64,000 nucleotides of DNA from Barnesiella sp. An22 (GTDB lineage: Bacteria > Bacteroidota > Bacteroidia > Bacteroidales > Barnesiellaceae): NCBI RefSeq assembly GCF_002159975.1, contig NZ_NFJR01000008.1, positions 54,832-118,831 on the forward strand, read 5' to 3'. The translations under genes were made by a program, and so were the position numbers. Shown in pieces: positions 55,351-63,248 of this stretch. Below the pieces are notes generated by a model, which was given only the letters and a program-made list of their open reading frames with translations, ran no database searches and was not told the origin of the DNA. Each line of letters begins with the position of its first letter. Position 1 is the stretch's first letter.

Positions 55351-55824
55351 TCAGGGCGTTGTCTCGTGCGGGGGCCTGGGGGTGTCGTCCGGCTTGTCGT
55401 CGTCCTCGTCGGGGGCGATGATGTCGCTCTTGCCCTTGAACCACTTGAAGATGTTGATGCGCAACCGGCTGCCGTGGGCCTCGAAGTAGTTGTTGAAACA
55501 CGAGTTGATTTCGCAGCCGTAGACCACCAGCAGCACGATGGCCGGCAGCACCGGTATGCCGAAGGGGGTGCCGAATGCCTGGCCGAAGCTCGTGGCTACC
55601 AGTATCCAGCAGATGTAGTCGATAATCTTGTTGATGCTGCGTCGCACGGCCCGGCTCTTGCGGATGACCTCGCCCCGGTGGCGGGCCGCATCGATGCCGA
55701 ATTTCAGGTCGGCCAGCACCAGAGCCAGCGCCGCCAGCAGAAACCAGCGGATGGGGGAGACCAGGTCGGCCGCCCAAGCCAGATACGACGCTAGGGTGCC
55801 GTTGATTACGTTGCGTTCGTTCAT
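55351..55824 (-). CDS. Small membrane protein resembling phage holins
   Basis: This 157-residue protein has three likely TM helices (about 10-38, 68-85 and 88-105). A positively charged loop (ARHRGEVIRKSRAVRRSINK) and a long acidic C-terminal tail (DEDDDKPDDTP) are visible. The plan and the ADLKFG / RAVRRSINKIIDY motifs recall the phage holin 4 family, which Bacteroidetes chromosomes also carry outside prophages. No other phage genes are nearby. The ATG at 55824 is chosen because upstream sequence is not hydrophobic or conserved-looking. Confidence 0.55.
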   Translation of the reverse strand: MNERNVINGTLASYLAWAADLVSPIRWFLLAALALVLADLKFGIDAARHRGEVIRKSRAVRRSINKIIDYICWILVATSFGQAFGTPFGIPVLPAIVLLVVYGCEINSCFNNYFEAHGSRLRINIFKWFKGKSDIIAPDEDDDKPDDTPRPPHETTP

Positions 55825-55901
55825 GTCGGAATTTGCATTTAAGTGGTTCTGCTGCAAATTTCGGTCGTCCGCCCCGCCCCGCCGTGGCCTGTTGATAAAA
55901 A

Positions 55902-56095
55902 GAGGGAGTCACCCCGTTGCGAGGATACCCCCGCACCCGATGCGCACCGTGTCACCCCGCACGGCGATGCGGGGTCCAGGCAAGTGTCACAAAGGAAAAT
56001 GTATTTTGCGGGTAATTTTGCCGGTATCTCTGGATTCCGCGTCGTGGCGCGGCATGACGAACGCCACCACGTTGTGGCGCGGCATGCCGGCGGGG
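55902..56095. repeat. REP-like palindrome cluster
   Basis: Inverted and direct members are present: GTCACCCCGC...GCGGGGTCCAGG at 55949-55980 and CTGGATTCCGC...GCGGCATGAC at about 56031-56060, with partial copies on both sides. The surrounding 55825-56174 gap contains no convincing gene. Confidence 0.75.
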
Positions 56096-56106
56096 AAGGG
56101 ACGGAG

Positions 56107-56152
56107 AAAGAAAATCCCGCGGGCTCGTCGGGGGTGAGGAGCTCGCGGGATT
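56107..56152 (-). terminator. Terminator of the DUF1349 gene
   Basis: AATCCCGCG pairs with CGCGGGATT, with a further GCTC/GAGC inner pair. The minus strand runs into TTTTCTTTC. Confidence 0.8.
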
Positions 56153-56174
56153 GGGACGTATAGCAACTTGTCCC

Positions 56175-56831
56175 TTATTGGGCACTGTTCTTTTTCAGCC
56201 ATTCGAGGCGGCGCATGTCGGGCAGGTGTTTTACCTTGAAGTGCTCGAAGGTGGCGCGGAATCCGTCGCCGTCGGGGCTGGCACCCATCACGCCCACCTG
56301 AACGGGGGTGTTGTCTTGCAGCCAGGCGTTGCGCATGAGGGTGTACTCCTTGTCGTCGAACGAGTAGAACACCTCGACGGCATCGAGACGGCGCACGGCC
56401 TTGATCCAGATGTAGGGCACGGCCTTGTCGAGGGTGATGACGCTCCAGTCGGAGGTGTGGTGGGTAACCACGGTGCTGAGGTTGAATTTGCCGTCGACGA
56501 ACTCGATGCCGGCCTTGATGTAGTTTTCGTGGTCGATGCGCAGCATGATGCCGGCCTGGTCGAATCGGGTCTTGTAGTCGCCGGTGACTTTGACCTTGAC
56601 CTCGAACTCACCGCCGTAGGTGGCGTAGTAGAAGGGGGCATCGTCGACGGTGAAGCCGTAGTGCGAGATGCGCCAGTAGTCGGTCTTGGGGGTTACAAAC
56701 ATGGAGAGGGTGTTGTCTTTGATTTCCCATTGTTCGGGTTCGTTGAACCATTGCATTTTTTCTAACGATTGGGCCATGCCCGTGGCGGCTGCCAGCAGCA
56801 CGGCAAGGGTTAACAGAATTGAGCGTTTCAT
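56175..56831 (-). CDS. Secreted DUF1349 (concanavalin-like) protein
   Basis: This 218-residue protein has a signal peptide (MKRSILLTLAVLLAAATGMAQ). It is one DUF1349 beta-sandwich: WFNEPEQWEIKDNTLSMFV, then YGGEFEVKVKVTGDYKTRFDQAGIMLRID (split over about 76-101) and YSFDDKEYTLMR. DUF1349 proteins have a lectin or GH16-like fold and probably bind carbohydrate. Its promoter overlaps that of the divergent LuxR gene. Confidence 0.88.
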   Translation of the reverse strand: MKRSILLTLAVLLAAATGMAQSLEKMQWFNEPEQWEIKDNTLSMFVTPKTDYWRISHYGFTVDDAPFYYATYGGEFEVKVKVTGDYKTRFDQAGIMLRIDHENYIKAGIEFVDGKFNLSTVVTHHTSDWSVITLDKAVPYIWIKAVRRLDAVEVFYSFDDKEYTLMRNAWLQDNTPVQVGVMGASPDGDGFRATFEHFKVKHLPDMRRLEWLKKNSAQ

Positions 56832-56871
56832 TTGTATATGTCTATAAGTAGTAAATAACCATTACTTTTTT

Positions 56872-56910
56872 TATATTTGCAAATGTATAGAGCTGAAATA
56901 GAATATACAA
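56872..56910. promoter_or_regulatory. Abutting divergent promoters of DUF1349 and LuxR genes
   Basis: TATATTTG on the plus strand (56872-56879) directly abuts a minus-strand TACATTTG (56887-56880). The minus element has TTG 20 bases upstream (56910-56908). The two -7 boxes cannot be occupied at the same time. Confidence 0.65.
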
Positions 56911-56935
56911 TGATTATAAATAACCATTTTCTATC

Positions 56936-57691
56936 GTGGATATAGTCGGTAAACTTAACAGTCTGTTTCTGAAGCAGGACAGTGCCAAGGGGCGCCGTTA
57001 CCTCGACGAGCTGGAGCGCTACAAGAGGGTGGCTCGCAGCTACAGCCTGCTGGAGGGTACGGTGTCGGTTTTGAGCGACATGCACGCCAACGTGAGCTAC
57101 CTCTATTATGGCGGATTCGCCAGGACGCTCAATCTGAAGCGCCCCGGCACCGAAGAGTCGATAGCCTCGATTTGGGAGGAGAACATATTGGGGTTGATCC
57201 CTCGCGAGGACTTGTATGACAAGTATTTGCAGGAGTTGCGTTTCTTCAACTTCGTGAAGCGCCTGCCCAGGGAGAGGCGCCAGCACTACTGCCTGGTGAG
57301 CAAGTTGCGCATGCGGTCGCCCTCGGGCGATTGTCTGTGGGTGTGCCACCGCATGTTTTATGTGTCCGACCCGTTCAACAACTCGCTGTGGCTGGCGTTG
57401 TGCCTGTATGGTCCGCTGTCGTTCGACTGGCCGGGCGGGGGCCATCTGGTCGATACGGTCACGGGGGCCGTGGTCGAGCTGGGGGCGCGCGGCGAGTCCA
57501 AGATTTTGTCCGACCGCGAGATTCAGGTACTTCGGCTGATTGACAAGGGGTTGATAAGTAAGCAGATAGCCGATACACTCTCAATCAGTGTCCATACCGT
57601 GAGCCGGCATCGGCAGGAGATTCTGGCCAAGTTGCAGGTGCGCAACTCGATCGAGGCGTGCCGCGTGGCCAAGGACCTGGGGTTGCTCTGA
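56936..57691 (+). CDS. LuxR-family transcription regulator
   Basis: This 251-residue protein has a PAS-like N-terminal sensor region (about 30-175) and a C-terminal LuxR/GerE helix-turn-helix: LSDREIQVLRLIDKGLISKQIADTLSI and HTVSRHRQEILAKLQV split over about 190-238. The start is taken as GTG at 56936, because the nearest upstream ATG (56911) is out of frame and stops quickly. It diverges from the DUF1349 gene and may control it. Confidence 0.85.
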   Translation: MDIVGKLNSLFLKQDSAKGRRYLDELERYKRVARSYSLLEGTVSVLSDMHANVSYLYYGGFARTLNLKRPGTEESIASIWEENILGLIPREDLYDKYLQELRFFNFVKRLPRERRQHYCLVSKLRMRSPSGDCLWVCHRMFYVSDPFNNSLWLALCLYGPLSFDWPGGGHLVDTVTGAVVELGARGESKILSDREIQVLRLIDKGLISKQIADTLSISVHTVSRHRQEILAKLQVRNSIEACRVAKDLGLL

Positions 57692-57751
57692 CCGTGTGGC
57701 GTGTGGCGGCTGTGTGCCTCCCCGCTTGCGGTGGTAACCACAGGGGGCTGC

Positions 57752-58672
57752 TCAGGCTTTAGGCTGGTAGGGCTCGATGTGCACGTTTACCTGGGTGTGT
57801 TTGCCAAAGGCGGCCTTGAGGTTGTTCTCTACGTGGGTGGCGATGTCGTGAGCCTCGACAATCGACGAACGGGCATCGACCTTGATGTGCATGTCGATGA
57901 TGAAGGCGTTGCCGTTCTTGCGGGTGCGCAGGTGGTGGAAGGTGATGACCCCGGGGGTCGCCTGTATCTTCTGCTCGATGTTTTGCTCGATCTCCTGGGG
58001 AAGCGACATTTCGAGCAGCTCCTGTATGCTGGGACGGGCCAGCTTGTAGGCCACGCCAATGATGAATATGCCCACGATAACCGAGGTGATGGGGTCGAGT
58101 ATGCGCCAGCGTTCGCCCAGGAACATGGCGCCCGAGATGCCGATGAGGGTACCTATCGACGAAAAGGCGTCGGACCGGTGGTGCCAGCCGTTGGCAATGA
58201 CGGCCGGGCTCTCGATTTTGCGCCCGATGATGATGGTATACCAGTAGAGCCCCTCTTTCACCACAATCGATACGGCGGCCATGATGAGGGCCAGGTAGGT
58301 GGGCCGCTCGATGGTGCGCCCGTTGAGCACCTCGTATATCTTCACGCTGCCCGAGTAGAAGATGCCGATGGCTACGATGAAGAGGGCAAAGCTGATGAGC
58401 ATGGTGGCAAAGGTCTCGAATTTGCCGTGTCCGTAGGGGTGGCCGCTGTCTTCGTTCTTGGACGAGATTTTGATGAAGATGATGACGATAAAGTCGGTCA
58501 CAAAGTCGGATAGCGAGTGGATACCGTCGGCAACCATGGCGCTGCTTCGGCCCACTACGCCGGCCACGATTTTGGCAGCCGAGAGGATGAGGTTGGTAAA
58601 GAATCCCACCCAGGTGACCCGGGCCGCTTTTTTCTCCCGGTCGATGTCGCTTATTTGTTCGGTCTCGTTCAT
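57752..58672 (-). CDS. Cation diffusion facilitator (FieF/ZitB-like)
   Basis: This 306-residue inner-membrane antiporter exports divalent metals (zinc, iron or manganese). It has six TM helices; the TM2 site is MVADGIHSLSDFVTD and the TM5 site HHRSDAFSSIG, each with the paired His/Asp ligands. HPYGHGKFE is the loop landmark. The cytosolic C-terminal domain (about 210-300) contains the HHLRTRKNGNAFIIDMHIKV split around its metal-binding strand. DxxxD variants that set selectivity favour zinc or iron but cannot settle it. Confidence 0.93.
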   Translation of the reverse strand: MNETEQISDIDREKKAARVTWVGFFTNLILSAAKIVAGVVGRSSAMVADGIHSLSDFVTDFIVIIFIKISSKNEDSGHPYGHGKFETFATMLISFALFIVAIGIFYSGSVKIYEVLNGRTIERPTYLALIMAAVSIVVKEGLYWYTIIIGRKIESPAVIANGWHHRSDAFSSIGTLIGISGAMFLGERWRILDPITSVIVGIFIIGVAYKLARPSIQELLEMSLPQEIEQNIEQKIQATPGVITFHHLRTRKNGNAFIIDMHIKVDARSSIVEAHDIATHVENNLKAAFGKHTQVNVHIEPYQPKA

Positions 58673-58695
58673 TGCAAAGTGAGATAAAAACAGTG

Positions 58696-58703
58696 CAAAT
58701 ATA
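58696..58703 (-). promoter_or_regulatory. -7 element of the CDF gene
   Basis: The minus strand reads TATATTTG, 23 bases upstream of the ATG at 58672. Confidence 0.55.
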
Positions 58704-58831
58704 GAGTGTTTTGAGTTAGGTTATATCGTTTGGGGTAGCATAATCGTTAATTTATACCTGTTCTACATAGCGTTTTGTCCGATGAGGAGACGAAAATCGT
58801 CTCGGGTGTTTCAAATTCCGCCACTTTTTTG

Positions 58832-58839
58832 TAAGTTTG
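58832..58839 (+). promoter_or_regulatory. -7 element of the YqgE gene
   Basis: TAAGTTTG lies 23 bases upstream of the ATG at 58863, followed by an AGGAGGAG ribosome-binding sequence. Confidence 0.55.
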
Positions 58840-58862
58840 TAGAGATACAAACAGGAGGAGAT

Positions 58863-59450
58863 ATGCACATCGAGTCGTTACATATACGCCGACAGCTGAT
58901 TGAGCCTCATCGGGGAGCTCTGCTGGTAGCCGAGCCCTTTCTCGACGAGGGGTGTTTCCGCCGGGCTGTCATCTGTCTGGCCGAATATTCCGAAAAGGGG
59001 GCCGTGGGATTCGTGCTCAACAGCCCTACACAATACCATTTGGACGAATTGCTCGAGGGGGTGGGACACATCCCTTCGATACCGGTCTATTGCGGTGGTC
59101 CGGTGGGTACCGACCACCTGTTTTTCCTGCACGACATCGCCTCGCTGCCCGGGGCGGTAGAGGTGGCGCCGGGGTTGTTTGCCAATGGCGATTTCGACAT
59201 GCTGCTCGACTTCATGCGCAGCGACGAGAGTGTGTGCCGCCACGTGAAATTCCTCATCGGTTACAGCGGCTGGTCGCCCGGCCAGCTCGACGGCGAGCTG
59301 CGGCAAGAGTCGTGGGCGGTCACCACCATGCAGTCGGCAGCCAGTTGTCTGGCGGCGACCGACGATACTTTCTGGCGCGAGACGGTGCGCAGCATGGGCG
59401 AGGGGTATCTGTTGTGGCTCAACTCGCCGCAAGAGCCGTCGCTCAATTAG
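58863..59450 (+). CDS. YqgE/AlgH family protein
   Basis: This 195-residue cytosolic protein belongs to the YqgE/AlgH family, of no settled molecular role. Landmarks are GALLVAEPFLDEGCFRRAVI near the start, GFVLNSPT (about 54-61), YCGGPVGTDHLFFLH (about 80-94) and IGYSGWSPGQLDGEL (about 141-155). The ATG at 58863 follows an AGGAGGAG sequence and is preferred over an in-frame extension through the promoter. Its stop overlaps that of the converging GNAT gene by four bases. Confidence 0.92.
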   Translation: MHIESLHIRRQLIEPHRGALLVAEPFLDEGCFRRAVICLAEYSEKGAVGFVLNSPTQYHLDELLEGVGHIPSIPVYCGGPVGTDHLFFLHDIASLPGAVEVAPGLFANGDFDMLLDFMRSDESVCRHVKFLIGYSGWSPGQLDGELRQESWAVTTMQSAASCLAATDDTFWRETVRSMGEGYLLWLNSPQEPSLN

Positions 59451-59983
59451 TCGTTTTCTGCGGGATTGATTTTCTGGAATACGAGGGCATCGGTATAGCC
59501 GTGAGGCAGCCGCACCCAGTCGGCCAGGTGGCCGCACTCCCTGAATCCGCAGGCGCGGAAGAGCCCCAGGCTGGCCGTGTTGCACACGGCAATATGCACA
59601 TAGAGCTGGTGCAGATGCAGGAATCGGAAGGCATACTCCATGAAGGTCTCGAGCGCATCGCGGCCCAACCCCTGACGGGTGCAGGCCGGGTCGACGAGCA
59701 GTCCGATGGCGGCCCGCCGGTTGGAGGCGTCGTAGTCGAAGCAGTCGATGAGTCCCACCCGCTCGAGGCTGTCGCGCCGTACAATCATCAGTCGCAGCTG
59801 GTTGTCGCGGGCGATGTCGGCCGTGTAATTCTCAATATAGCATTTGAGCAGGTAGCGCGACAGCGGCGCTACGGTGCAGCCGTGCTGCCACAGCGTGGTA
59901 TCGTTTTCCCAGCGGTAGAGGATGTCGAGGTCTTCGGGTTCGAGAGCCCGGAGGGCAATCTGTTTTCCAGTGAGGTAGTTCAT
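59447..59983 (-). CDS. GNAT-family acetyltransferase (RimJ/RimL-like)
   Basis: This 178-residue protein has the GNAT fold: IALRALEPEDLDILYRWEN at the start, RAAIGLLVDPACTRQGLGRDAL (about 101-122) with the acetyl-CoA loop, and NTASLGLFRACGFRECG (about 145-161). The acceptor is unknown. The ATG at 59983 overlaps the GT2 stop in ATGA, so they are co-translated. Confidence 0.9.
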   Translation of the reverse strand: MNYLTGKQIALRALEPEDLDILYRWENDTTLWQHGCTVAPLSRYLLKCYIENYTADIARDNQLRLMIVRRDSLERVGLIDCFDYDASNRRAAIGLLVDPACTRQGLGRDALETFMEYAFRFLHLHQLYVHIAVCNTASLGLFRACGFRECGHLADWVRLPHGYTDALVFQKINPAEND

Positions 59984-61152
59984 GGCCGGGTATGGATTTC
60001 TTTGGGTGAGACAATGACTTGCGCTTGCGGGTTGTAGATGAGGAACCGGTTGCGGTCGTGGCAACCCTGTTGCACGATGTCGATAATCTGGCGGTAGGTG
60101 AGCAGCCCCGAGTCGAGCACGATGTAGCGCAGGGGCGACCCTTTGCGGGGGGCCGGCAGTTGTTGCATCGACTCTATGGCCGTGGCGCGGGGAGTGCCGG
60201 GTATGAGGCCGGCTACACGATCGGACTCACGGGAGAGGATATACCATTCGCCCCGTTCGCGCTTGTCGCCCTCGCCCTGCCGGCGGAAGGGACGGAGCAC
60301 GATGCGGTGGGCGGCGGCCAGCATGGCCCGGAAGAAGATCGAGAACTTCACCGCCAGGTAGTACCCCTTGCTGTAATGCGGGTAGTGCTTCTCGAAGAAG
60401 ATGAGCATCGCCTCGTAGAAGATGCGCACGTAGCGCAGGCTCCCCTTCTTGGTGCTCTCGCCTTTGTAGTGGATGATGGGCGTGGGCAGGTAGTAGTTGT
60501 GGTACCCCGCCAGTACCAGCCGGTAGGAGAGGTCGATGTCCTCGCCATACATGAAGAAGCTCTCGTCGAGCAGACCGCTCTTGTCGAGCGTGGCCCGGCG
60601 CATGAACATGAAGGCCCCCGACAGGATGTCGATTTGGTGACATTCGTCGGGCGAGAGGTATTTCAGGTGATAGCGGCCGAAGAGGCGCGAATGAGGAAAG
60701 AGGGCCGACAGTCCGAAAATCTTGCAGAACGAGACCCACGGCGTGGGGAATCCCCGTTTCGACTCGGGCAGGAAACGGCCGTTGCCGTCGAGCATCTTCA
60801 CCCCCACACCGCCGGCATCGGGGTGCGAGTCCATGAACTGGCACACCTCGTGCAGCGTATCTTCGGCAACGACGGTATCGGGGTTGAGCAGCAGGACGTA
60901 CTGTCCCGTAGCCAGCTCCATGGCCTGGTTGTTGGCCCGGGCGAATCCCACGTTTTCGGTATTGGCGATGAATCGCACCTCGGGGAACCGGGGGGCCAGG
61001 TAGTCGAGCGAGTCGTCCTGCGAGTGGTTGTCGACCACGAAGATTTCGGCCTCCATGGGGTGAGCCGTCAGGGCAGCCCGTACCGACCGGAGCGCCTGCT
61101 CCAGAAAGTATTTCACCCGGTAGTTGACGATGACGATGCTGATTTTTACCAC
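59980..61152 (-). CDS. GT2-family glycosyltransferase (rhamnosyltransferase-like)
   Basis: This 390-residue protein has a GT-A domain: ISIVIVNYRVKYFLEQAL, VVDNHSQDDSLDYL, ENVGFARANNQAM and LLLNPDTVVAED with the metal-binding DxD-like Asp. ILSGAFMFMRRA and SFFMYGEDIDLSYRL follow. The last 110 residues include a basic amphipathic region (RIVLRPFRRQGEGDKRERG) and a segment unlike other GT2 enzymes that starts GEWYILSRESDRVAGL. It probably builds a surface polysaccharide. It follows recR by 60 bases. Confidence 0.9.
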   Translation of the reverse strand: MVKISIVIVNYRVKYFLEQALRSVRAALTAHPMEAEIFVVDNHSQDDSLDYLAPRFPEVRFIANTENVGFARANNQAMELATGQYVLLLNPDTVVAEDTLHEVCQFMDSHPDAGGVGVKMLDGNGRFLPESKRGFPTPWVSFCKIFGLSALFPHSRLFGRYHLKYLSPDECHQIDILSGAFMFMRRATLDKSGLLDESFFMYGEDIDLSYRLVLAGYHNYYLPTPIIHYKGESTKKGSLRYVRIFYEAMLIFFEKHYPHYSKGYYLAVKFSIFFRAMLAAAHRIVLRPFRRQGEGDKRERGEWYILSRESDRVAGLIPGTPRATAIESMQQLPAPRKGSPLRYIVLDSGLLTYRQIIDIVQQGCHDRNRFLIYNPQAQVIVSPKEIHTRP

Positions 61153-61212
61153 AGAATGCGACTCCTCTATTTTATATAATGTATAACGATACCCCGCCCG
61201 AAATAGTGTGCG

Positions 61213-61836
61213 CTATCCCTTGAAACTTTCGCTGAAGAGCGTGCGGTTGAGAATGGAGCGGCCCAGTGTGATTTCGTCGGTATACTCCAGTTCGCCGCCC
61301 ACCGAGACACCCCGGGCGATGATGGTGATTTTCACGTCGAAGGGAGCCAGTTTGCGGAAGATGTAGAAGTTGGTCGTGTCGCCCTCCATCGTGGCGCTCA
61401 AGGCCAGAATCACCTCCTTGATACCGCCGGCCGCCACACGGTCGACCAGGCTCTCGATTTCGAGGTCGGCCGGCCCGATGCCGTCCATGGGCGAGATGAC
61501 CCCCCCCAGCACATGGTATAGCCCGTGGAACTGACGGGTATTTTCGACCACCATCACCTCCTTTACATTCTCGACCACGCATATCGTCGAGGCGTCGCGC
61601 GACGGGTCGCTGCAGATGGCGCAGGTGTCGGTGTCCGATATGTTGTGGCACACGTGGCAGTGCTTGATCTCCTTGCACAGCTTGATGATGGTATTCCCGA
61701 ATTTCTCGGCCTCGCCCTCCTCCTGCCGCAGCAGGTAGAGCACCAGGCGCAGCGCCGTTTTGCGGCCGATGCCCGGCAGCTTGGCAAACTCGCTCACTGC
61801 ATTTTCGAGCAGAACCGAAGAGTATTGTTGATCCAT
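61213..61836 (-). CDS. recR: Recombination mediator RecR
   Basis: RecR acts with RecF and RecO to load RecA at gaps. The 207-residue protein has an N-terminal helix-hairpin-helix ([20 protein letters not shown], about 18-37), a C4 zinc finger (Cys60, Cys63, Cys72, Cys75) and a Toprim domain with [14 protein letters not shown] and [12 protein letters not shown]. The ATG at 61836 gives the family's normal length; the frame stays open upstream to 62016 because it runs through promoter-like repeats. Confidence 0.96.
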   Translation of the reverse strand: MDQQYSSVLLENAVSEFAKLPGIGRKTALRLVLYLLRQEEGEAEKFGNTIIKLCKEIKHCHVCHNISDTDTCAICSDPSRDASTICVVENVKEVMVVENTRQFHGLYHVLGGVISPMDGIGPADLEIESLVDRVAAGGIKEVILALSATMEGDTTNFYIFRKLAPFDVKITIIARGVSVGGELEYTDEITLGRSILNRTLFSESFKG

Positions 61837-61904
61837 ACGAATAGTTTCCCTTTCGCGGCTCCCGACGAGGTGCGGCACTTCCGCCCCTCCGCAAAGCCGT
61901 GGTG

Positions 61905-61937
61905 CAAAGATAGTGAAAGGTGAGAGCAGAAAGCCAA
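61905..61937 (-). promoter_or_regulatory. Promoter of recR
   Basis: On the minus strand TTG (61937-61935), 22 bases and TATCTTTG (61912-61905) precede recR by about 70 bases. The 18 bases just before the -7 box recur identically in the promoter at 62956-62973. Confidence 0.6.
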
Positions 61938-62235
61938 GTTTACTTGAGCTTTTTGCCGAACCGACTCCTATTTTCGCAGTATGCAAAGATAGTGAAAGTC
62001 GAAAGCAGAAAAACAAGCTCGCTTGATTTTTATGCTGAGACGCATCCTTTCTTCTGGAAAGATAGTGAAAGTCGAAAGCAGAAAAACAAGCTCGCTTGAT
62101 TTTTATGCTGAGACGTATCCTTTCTTCTGAAAAGATAGTGAAAGGCGAGGGGAGAATAAAATATCGAAACTTGTTTCAGATATTTTTTATCCCGAGACGC
62201 ATCCTGTCTTATGTAAAGATAGTGAAAGGTGAGGG
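61906..62235 (-). repeat. Five tandem promoter-like repeats upstream of recR
   Basis: Units begin (plus-strand reading) with AAAGATAGTGAAAG at 61906, 61985, 62058, 62131 and 62215, so the period is 73-84 bases. On the minus strand each gives CTTTCACTATCTTT, a -7-like element, preceded by a T-rich segment. Only the first two keep the final G of TATCTTTG. Units 2 and 3 share almost all of the unit body, including CAAGCTCGCTTGATTTTTA. Confidence 0.75.
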
Positions 62236-62284
62236 GAAAAGGCAAACGGGAAAAGTTGTTTTTCAACTTTATCGATCCTTTCTA

Positions 62285-62806
62285 CTGGACCCCGCGTCGC
62301 AGCGCGGGGTGACGCGCTGTCATACCGCACCCCGATGCGGTATCCAGAAAAAGCTCGAGCAGGAGTGTCCGCCAGATACATTCCTTTTACGTCCCTCTCT
62401 GGCCCCGCGTCGCAGCGCGGGGTGACGCTCTCGGTCATACCGCACCCCGATGCGGTATCCAGGAAAAGCTCGGGCAGGAGAGCCCGCCAAATCCATTCCT
62501 TTTACGTTCCTCTCTGGCCCCGCGTCGCAGCGCGGGGTGACGTGCAGGTCATACCGCACCCTGATGCGGTATCCAGGAAAAGCTCGGGCAGGAGAGCCCG
62601 CAAAATACATTCCCTTTTACGTTCCTCTCTGGCCCCGCGTCGCAGCGCGGGGTGACGCCCTCGGTCATACCGCACCCCGATGCGGTATCCAGGAAAAGAT
62701 CAGGCAGGAGAGTCCGCCAAATCCATTCCTTTTACGTCCCACTCTGGACCCCGCGTCGCAGCGCGGGGTGACGTGCAGGTCATACCGCACCCTGATGCGG
62801 TATCCA
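62285..62806. repeat. Tandem array of five 115-bp REP-like units
   Basis: CTGGACCCCG or CTGGCCCCGC starts recur at 62285, 62399, 62514, 62629 and 62744, a period of 114-115 bases. Each unit has a CCCCGCG/CGCGGGG palindrome ending in GTGAC, then a GTCATACCGCA...TGCGGTATCCA palindrome, then a spacer (AAAAGCTCGGGCAGGAGAG...). There are no CRISPR-like unique spacers. Confidence 0.9.
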
Positions 62807-62949
62807 CCCGATAAGCAGTGCGGGGGGCTAAGAAATAACGTGCGGAAATTTATCTATAATTGAGCGTTTTATCACAACTTTTTACTATTTTTGTTCCACG
62901 AAAATAGGATGCGGTTCGGCATAGTTAAAAATGAAAACTTCGTTTTCTT

Positions 62950-62981
62950 TTTGTCTCTGCTCTCACCTTTCACTATTTTTG
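62950..62981 (+). promoter_or_regulatory. Consensus promoter of the structured leader and LRR gene
   Basis: TTTG (62950-62953), 20 bases and TATTTTTG (62974-62981) match the consensus exactly. The transcript should start near 62988, leaving about 260 bases of leader before the ATG at 63249. Confidence 0.75.
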
Positions 62982-63043
62982 CAGTGATAGAATATTATCT
63001 ATCCAAGACATGTTAGAATAAGAAGAAGCGTTATGCTCATCTT

Positions 63044-63236
63044 GTGATTTGGAAACGTAGGAAACTTTCAAATTTAGCACAAGGATAGCATAGTGGTTCT
63101 CACGCTATAGCGTGGGCTGCTATTACCACATCCGTGCTAAAGGTTTTTCCTACGACCTCCAAATCAGAAGTGGTAGTATTGCAGTTCCACGCTTCGTGTT
63201 AAAGTATCATGGCACTTGAGGGACTGAAGTGCCATA
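63044..63236 (+). ncRNA. Strongly folded leader RNA with possible pseudoknot
   Basis: Three 8-bp perfect helices are nested: GATTTGGA/TCCAAATC (63046/63158), GTAGGAAA/TTTCCTAC (63057/63146) and TTTAGCAC/GTGCTAAA (63073/63134). Inside them CACGCT-AT-AGCGTG (63101-63114) forms a hairpin. ATAGCA (63085) pairs with TGCTAT (63118), and GTGG (63093) can pair with CCAC (63126), crossing the ATAGCA helix as a pseudoknot. A separate perfect hairpin, ATGGCACTT/AAGTGCCAT (63209-63235), ends 13 bases before the LRR start codon. It has its own promoter. It may be a cis-regulatory element or an independent RNA; I recognise no known class. Confidence 0.6.
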
Positions 63237-63248
63237 AATGTCATTTCA

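Noticed and set aside
55351..56095. Prophage remnant
   Set aside because: Only a holin-like gene is present; no integrase, capsid, tail or lysin gene is nearby, and the repeats are the window-wide family.
62016..62266. A minus-strand open frame with repeated FHYLF-like and FCFRLSLS segments upstream of recR
   Set aside because: It is a translation of the tandem promoter-like repeats; the DNA pattern (CACTATCTTT) explains it better than a protein.
62285..62806. CRISPR array
   Set aside because: The whole 115-bp unit repeats, including the part between palindromes; there are no unique spacers and no cas genes.
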